Source: Antrihabitans stalagmiti
Lineage (GTDB): Bacteria; Actinomycetota; Actinomycetes; Mycobacteriales; Mycobacteriaceae
NCBI RefSeq assembly: GCF_016482825.1
Contig: NZ_JAEMNV010000009.1
Span: 124,001 to 188,000 of the forward strand
Length of the DNA: 64,000 nucleotides
Direction of reading: 5' to 3'
The first letter of the stretch is position 1; every line of letters starts with the position of its first letter. The position numbers and the translations under genes are program-made. Below the pieces are notes generated by a model. It searched no databases. It worked only from the letters and a program-made list of their open reading frames with translations, and had not been told where the DNA came from. Positions 60,895 to 64,000 of the stretch are shown here, piece after piece.

Positions 60895-62465
60895 CCGCCG
60901 CGCCGAAGTCAGCGTCGGACGGCAGCGTCGACCACGAGGTACTCATCGTTGGCGCGGGTTTCGGCGGCATCGGCACTGGAGTGCAGTTGACCAAGGCTGG
61001 AATCGACGACTTCCTCATCGTCGACAAGAACGACGGCATCGGTGGCACCTGGCACGCGAACACCTATCCCGGTGTGGCCGTTGATATTCCGTCGATCTAC
61101 TACAGCTTCTCCTACGAACCGCCGAAGAAGTGGACACGAATGTTCGCGCCGGGAGCTGAGGTGAAGGAGTACGCCGAGCAGGTCGTGGATTCCTACAAAC
61201 TTCGCTCGCGGATCAAGCTCGGCGTGAAGGTCGAGAGCGCAGTGTGGGACGAACAAGCTCATGTGTGGCGCGTCGGGCTCGGTACCGGCGAAACCATCGT
61301 CGCCCGCTACATCGTCGGCGCGATCGGCGCACTGGAGATCCCCCAACTGCCCGATATTCCAGGCTTCGAGATGTACGCCGGGAAGGTGGTGCACACGTCG
61401 AAGTGGGACCACGACTACGACTACGCGGGTAAACGAATCGGCGTCATCGGCACGGGAGCAACTGCGCTGCAGCTGATCCCGGAGCTTGCCGATATCGCCG
61501 AACAGTTGACGGTCTTCCAGCGCACCCCGATCTGGGTCGCACCGAAGCCCGACTTCCCGATTCCCAAGGCCGTCAGTACCGCACTGCTCAACATGCCGGT
61601 GCTGCGTCGCAGCATTCGAGCGGGGGTGACCGTTGCGATCGATTTCGGTCTCACCGGCATCGGCGTGTTCCACGAACGTATCCCGTACCTCGTCGAAGCA
61701 CTCGAACGAGGCGGCGCCAAGGGCTACAAGGCCTGGCTGCGCGGCAATCCTGAACTTGCACAGCAACTTACGCCAGACTATGCCCCCGGCTGCAAACGCC
61801 CATCGGTGTCGAACCGCTACCTGAAGACGTTCACAAGGCCGCATGTCGAGCTGGTCACGTCACCGATCCAGAAGATCACCGAAAGCGGCGTTGCAACCGA
61901 CGACGGCACGACTCGCGACTTCGATGTCCTCGTGTGCGCCACCGGTTTCAAGGTCATGGGCAAGGGCACCACTCCCCCGTATCCGATGCACGGCGTCGGC
62001 GGGCTCGACCTGAACCAGTTCTGGGACGAGAACCGCTTCCAGGCCTACCAGGGAGTTTCGGTTCCGCGGTTCCCGAACGCTTTCCTCATCACCGGACCGT
62101 ACGGCTTCGCCGCGGGCTCCTACCTCGCGATGATCGAGTGCACCAGCCGCCATGCCGCACGCGCAATTGCGGAGTCCCGACGCCGTGGTGCAACGCGAGT
62201 CGAGATCAAGCAGGAAGCGCACGACGCCTACTACGACAAGTACCGCCGCCGTGGGGAAAAGACGATGTGGCTCTCCCCCGCCTGCGAAGGCTCCAACACC
62301 TACTACGTCAACTACCAGGGCGACGCCGCGACGATTCGCCCGAGCACCCATCTCGAAATGTGGTGGGGAAATAAGCATTTCCCGCTGGACAACTACCGCT
62401 ACTCGGTCCTGCTGTCCGACTCGGCCCACCATCCAGCCATCGAACTAGAGGAGGCCCGATCATGA
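60891..62465 (+). CDS. Baeyer-Villiger monooxygenase, H-type fingerprint, copy 2
   Basis: A 524-residue class B flavin monooxygenase, paralogue of the gene at 44734: GAGFGGIGTG, GGTWHANTYPGVAVD, GTGATALQ, fingerprint YAGKVVHTSKWD with the His kept. I take ATG 60891 because it gives the same N-terminal length as the paralogue; ATG 60858 would add 11 residues. It overlaps the SDR at 62462 by 4 bases. Confidence 0.88.
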   Translation: MTAAPKSASDGSVDHEVLIVGAGFGGIGTGVQLTKAGIDDFLIVDKNDGIGGTWHANTYPGVAVDIPSIYYSFSYEPPKKWTRMFAPGAEVKEYAEQVVDSYKLRSRIKLGVKVESAVWDEQAHVWRVGLGTGETIVARYIVGAIGALEIPQLPDIPGFEMYAGKVVHTSKWDHDYDYAGKRIGVIGTGATALQLIPELADIAEQLTVFQRTPIWVAPKPDFPIPKAVSTALLNMPVLRRSIRAGVTVAIDFGLTGIGVFHERIPYLVEALERGGAKGYKAWLRGNPELAQQLTPDYAPGCKRPSVSNRYLKTFTRPHVELVTSPIQKITESGVATDDGTTRDFDVLVCATGFKVMGKGTTPPYPMHGVGGLDLNQFWDENRFQAYQGVSVPRFPNAFLITGPYGFAAGSYLAMIECTSRHAARAIAESRRRGATRVEIKQEAHDAYYDKYRRRGEKTMWLSPACEGSNTYYVNYQGDAATIRPSTHLEMWWGNKHFPLDNYRYSVLLSDSAHHPAIELEEARS

Positions 62466-63436
62466 AGATCAACCGTTTGCAGCCGAAGCTCGTTGTGGTT
62501 ACCGGCGCCGGCAGCGGAATCGGCCGCGCGATCTCGCTCCGATTCGCCAAACTCGGCGCACACGTCGTGGTCTCCGATATCGACCTCACGACCGCTGACG
62601 AGACCGTCGCGCTCATCCAAGCCAACGGAGACCGCGCGTCATCGACGCTGCTCGATGTCACCGACCCCGATGCGTGGGAGCGCGTCGCCGCTGACGTCCG
62701 GGCAACGTTCGGCGTCGCCGACGTGCTGGTGAACAACGCCGGCCTGGTCATCACGGGGGCATTCCTCGACACAACTCCACAGTCGTGGGACCGTCAGCTC
62801 GGCCCGAACCTGCTGGGCGTCGTGTACGGCAGCCTCGTATTCGGAAGGCAGATGGCAGAACTCGGCAGAGGCCACATCGTCAACATCGCCTCCGCGGCGT
62901 CCTACACACCCGTTCCAGGAACCTCCGCCTACAACGTCTCCAAAGCCGGAGTTCGGATGCTGACCGATTGTCTCCGAGTCGAATTGGGACCGAAGGGCGT
63001 CAGCGCCACCTCGATCTGTCCCGGACTGATCAACACAAATCTCGGCAATCACGCCGAGACGGTGGGTATCGATGCGAACCTGTTCCAGGACGGCATGGGA
63101 ATGCTCGACCGAGTCAGAGACTTCGTCGATACCCTGCCGATCTCGCCGCTCAGCCCGGATCTTGTGGCGCGGGCTGCGGTGCGCGGCGTCCGCTTCGACC
63201 TCGACGTCGTTCCCGTTCGCACCGAAGCCTGGCTCACCTACGCCATGTACCGCATCGCCCCCTCGGTAACCCGCGGCATCCTCCGGCAGTTCCCTGTCGA
63301 GCGTCTCGAGGCGGCAGGCGCTCGACTGCTCGACGTACTGGACCGCACGGCCAAACCCGATACTGCGTCCCACGGTCGACCGCTGGTTGCAGCAACAACC
63401 AACGGCCACAGTGCATTCGACGGAGGTCACCAGTAA
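62462..63436 (+). CDS. SDR, third type, with C-terminal extension
   Basis: A 324-residue SDR: VTGAGSGIG near 15, NNAG near 95, NIASAASY and YNVSK. It is of a different type from A and B and has an extension of about 40 residues with a low-complexity end (ATTNGHSAFDGGHQ). It lies between an H-type and an R-type BVMO gene; coupled by TAATG to the next gene. Confidence 0.9.
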   Translation: MKINRLQPKLVVVTGAGSGIGRAISLRFAKLGAHVVVSDIDLTTADETVALIQANGDRASSTLLDVTDPDAWERVAADVRATFGVADVLVNNAGLVITGAFLDTTPQSWDRQLGPNLLGVVYGSLVFGRQMAELGRGHIVNIASAASYTPVPGTSAYNVSKAGVRMLTDCLRVELGPKGVSATSICPGLINTNLGNHAETVGIDANLFQDGMGMLDRVRDFVDTLPISPLSPDLVARAAVRGVRFDLDVVPVRTEAWLTYAMYRIAPSVTRGILRQFPVERLEAAGARLLDVLDRTAKPDTASHGRPLVAATTNGHSAFDGGHQ

Positions 63437-64000
63437 TGACACTCTCGAAATCCGAGCCGCAGTACGAAGTGGCTGTCATCGGCGCAGGGCCGGCGGGCAT
63501 CGCCGCCGGCGCGAAACTCCGCAAGGCCGGGATCGACGACTTCGTGATTCTCGAACGCGCCGACGATGTCGGCGGCAGCTGGCACGAGAACCACTACCCC
63601 GGCCTCGGCGTGGACGTACCAGCGATCGCCTATCAGTACTCGTTCGCCCGCAACGCCAATTGGAGCCGCTTCTTCCCACGAGGCGAAGAGGTCAAGCAGT
63701 ATCACGTCGACGTTGCGCGCCGTTTCGATCTGTATCCACGAATCCGCTTCGGCAGTAACGTCGAACGCGAGGAATGGCATGACGTCGGCCGGTATTGGAC
63801 GCTGCACCTCGACGACGGGTCGACAATCACCGCACGGTTTTTGATCAGCGCAATCGGCGCCTTCGTCCGACCCAAGGAAGATGTCGGTATCGCGGGTGCG
63901 AAATCGTTCAAAGGCAAAGTCCTGCGGCCGAGTTCGTGGGACGACGAGTACGACCTGACCGGCAAGACGGTCGGAATCATCGGCACCGGTGCAAGCGCGG
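63436..64000 (+). CDS. BVMO-like flavoprotein, R-type fingerprint, copy 2 (partial, cut by window edge)
   Basis: The first 188 residues of a protein closely similar to the one at 42183: GAGPAGIAAG, GGSWHENHYPGLGVD and fingerprint FKGKVLRPSSWDDEYD, again with Arg for His. The frame runs off the right end at GTGASA, the NADPH site, with no sign of damage. ATG 63436 overlaps the SDR stop (TAATG). Confidence 0.88.
   Translation, partial: MTLSKSEPQYEVAVIGAGPAGIAAGAKLRKAGIDDFVILERADDVGGSWHENHYPGLGVDVPAIAYQYSFARNANWSRFFPRGEEVKQYHVDVARRFDLYPRIRFGSNVEREEWHDVGRYWTLHLDDGSTITARFLISAIGAFVRPKEDVGIAGAKSFKGKVLRPSSWDDEYDLTGKTVGIIGTGASA

Noticed and set aside
1-64000. tRNA, rRNA, tmRNA, prophage or replication origin
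   Set aside because: I saw no cloverleaf, rRNA core sequence, phage structural gene or DnaA-box cluster by reading. A tRNAscan or Rfam run would be needed to exclude small RNAs formally.

Overview
The window looks like chromosomal DNA of a high-GC actinomycete of the Mycobacteriales, most likely Rhodococcus or a close relative. The reasons are a complete yrbE-mce lipid-import operon, a Mce-associated protein, a deazaflavin (Ddn-type) oxidoreductase, a TIGR03767-like metallophosphoesterase, many TetR regulators, several Baeyer-Villiger-type flavoproteins, and ATGA-coupled operons with strong G/C third positions. I found no rRNA, tRNA, CRISPR array, intact insertion sequence or prophage. The genus is an inference.

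Layout, left to right. (1) 0.3-2.4 kb: a two-component system. (2) 2.4-8.0 kb: a TetR gene with two palindromic operators, divergent from an aromatic-type catabolic operon (extradiol-dioxygenase-like VOC protein, FAH-family hydrolase, MhpA-like FAD hydroxylase, P450). (3) 8.1-10.3 kb: the 5-oxoprolinase genes pxpABC. (4) 10.3-14.0 kb: an arsenic-type locus with an ArsR-GNAT (ArsN-like) fusion, a flavin monooxygenase with a Cys-rich tail and an MFS exporter; the divergent promoter holds three ATCGAT-N4-ATCGAT dyads. (5) 14.0-16.1 kb: a TerD domain fused to a PD-(D/E)XK-like domain, bounded by 64-bp direct repeats that look like the scar of an insertion. (6) 16.1-21.7 kb: membrane protein, lipoprotein, TAT metallophosphoesterase, bicupin, a second arsenic locus (ArsR-ArsC fusion plus VOC protein) and an SCP2-like protein.

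(7) 21.7-22.7 kb: a structured, repeat-containing non-coding segment ending in a strong intrinsic terminator, just before a small MerR-type gene. (8) 22.7-34.7 kb: amine/omega-amino-acid catabolism (nitrilase-family amidase, two APC permeases, class III aminotransferase, CoA-acylating semialdehyde dehydrogenase, ureohydrolase) with TetR, PucR and AsnC regulators. A plausible common route is beta-alanine to malonate semialdehyde to acetyl-CoA; polyamine or GABA use is the main alternative. (9) 34.7-39.5 kb: a BVMO-like enzyme paired with a ferritin-like protein, a DJ-1/PfpI protein, a Ddn-like protein, a small hypothetical and a Mce-associated protein.

(10) 39.7-64.0 kb is the most notable part. 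A TetR gene is followed by a large lipid/ketone-processing island: SDR-SDR-BVMO-esterase-BVMO, then yrbE2-mceA-F and a Cys-nucleophile alpha/beta hydrolase, then SDR-SDR-esterase-methyltransferase, a HAMP adenylate cyclase, and BVMO-SDR-BVMO running off the right edge. The SDR/BVMO/LipR-like combination resembles the mymA operon of Mycobacterium tuberculosis, here duplicated and wrapped around an Mce importer. Five promoters, including that of the TetR gene, carry the same ATAAT-N3-ATT(A/C)(T/C) dyad, so the island appears to be one regulon. A working model is uptake of a hydrophobic alcohol or ketone by Mce, oxidation by SDR, oxygen insertion by BVMO and ester cleavage by the hydrolases.
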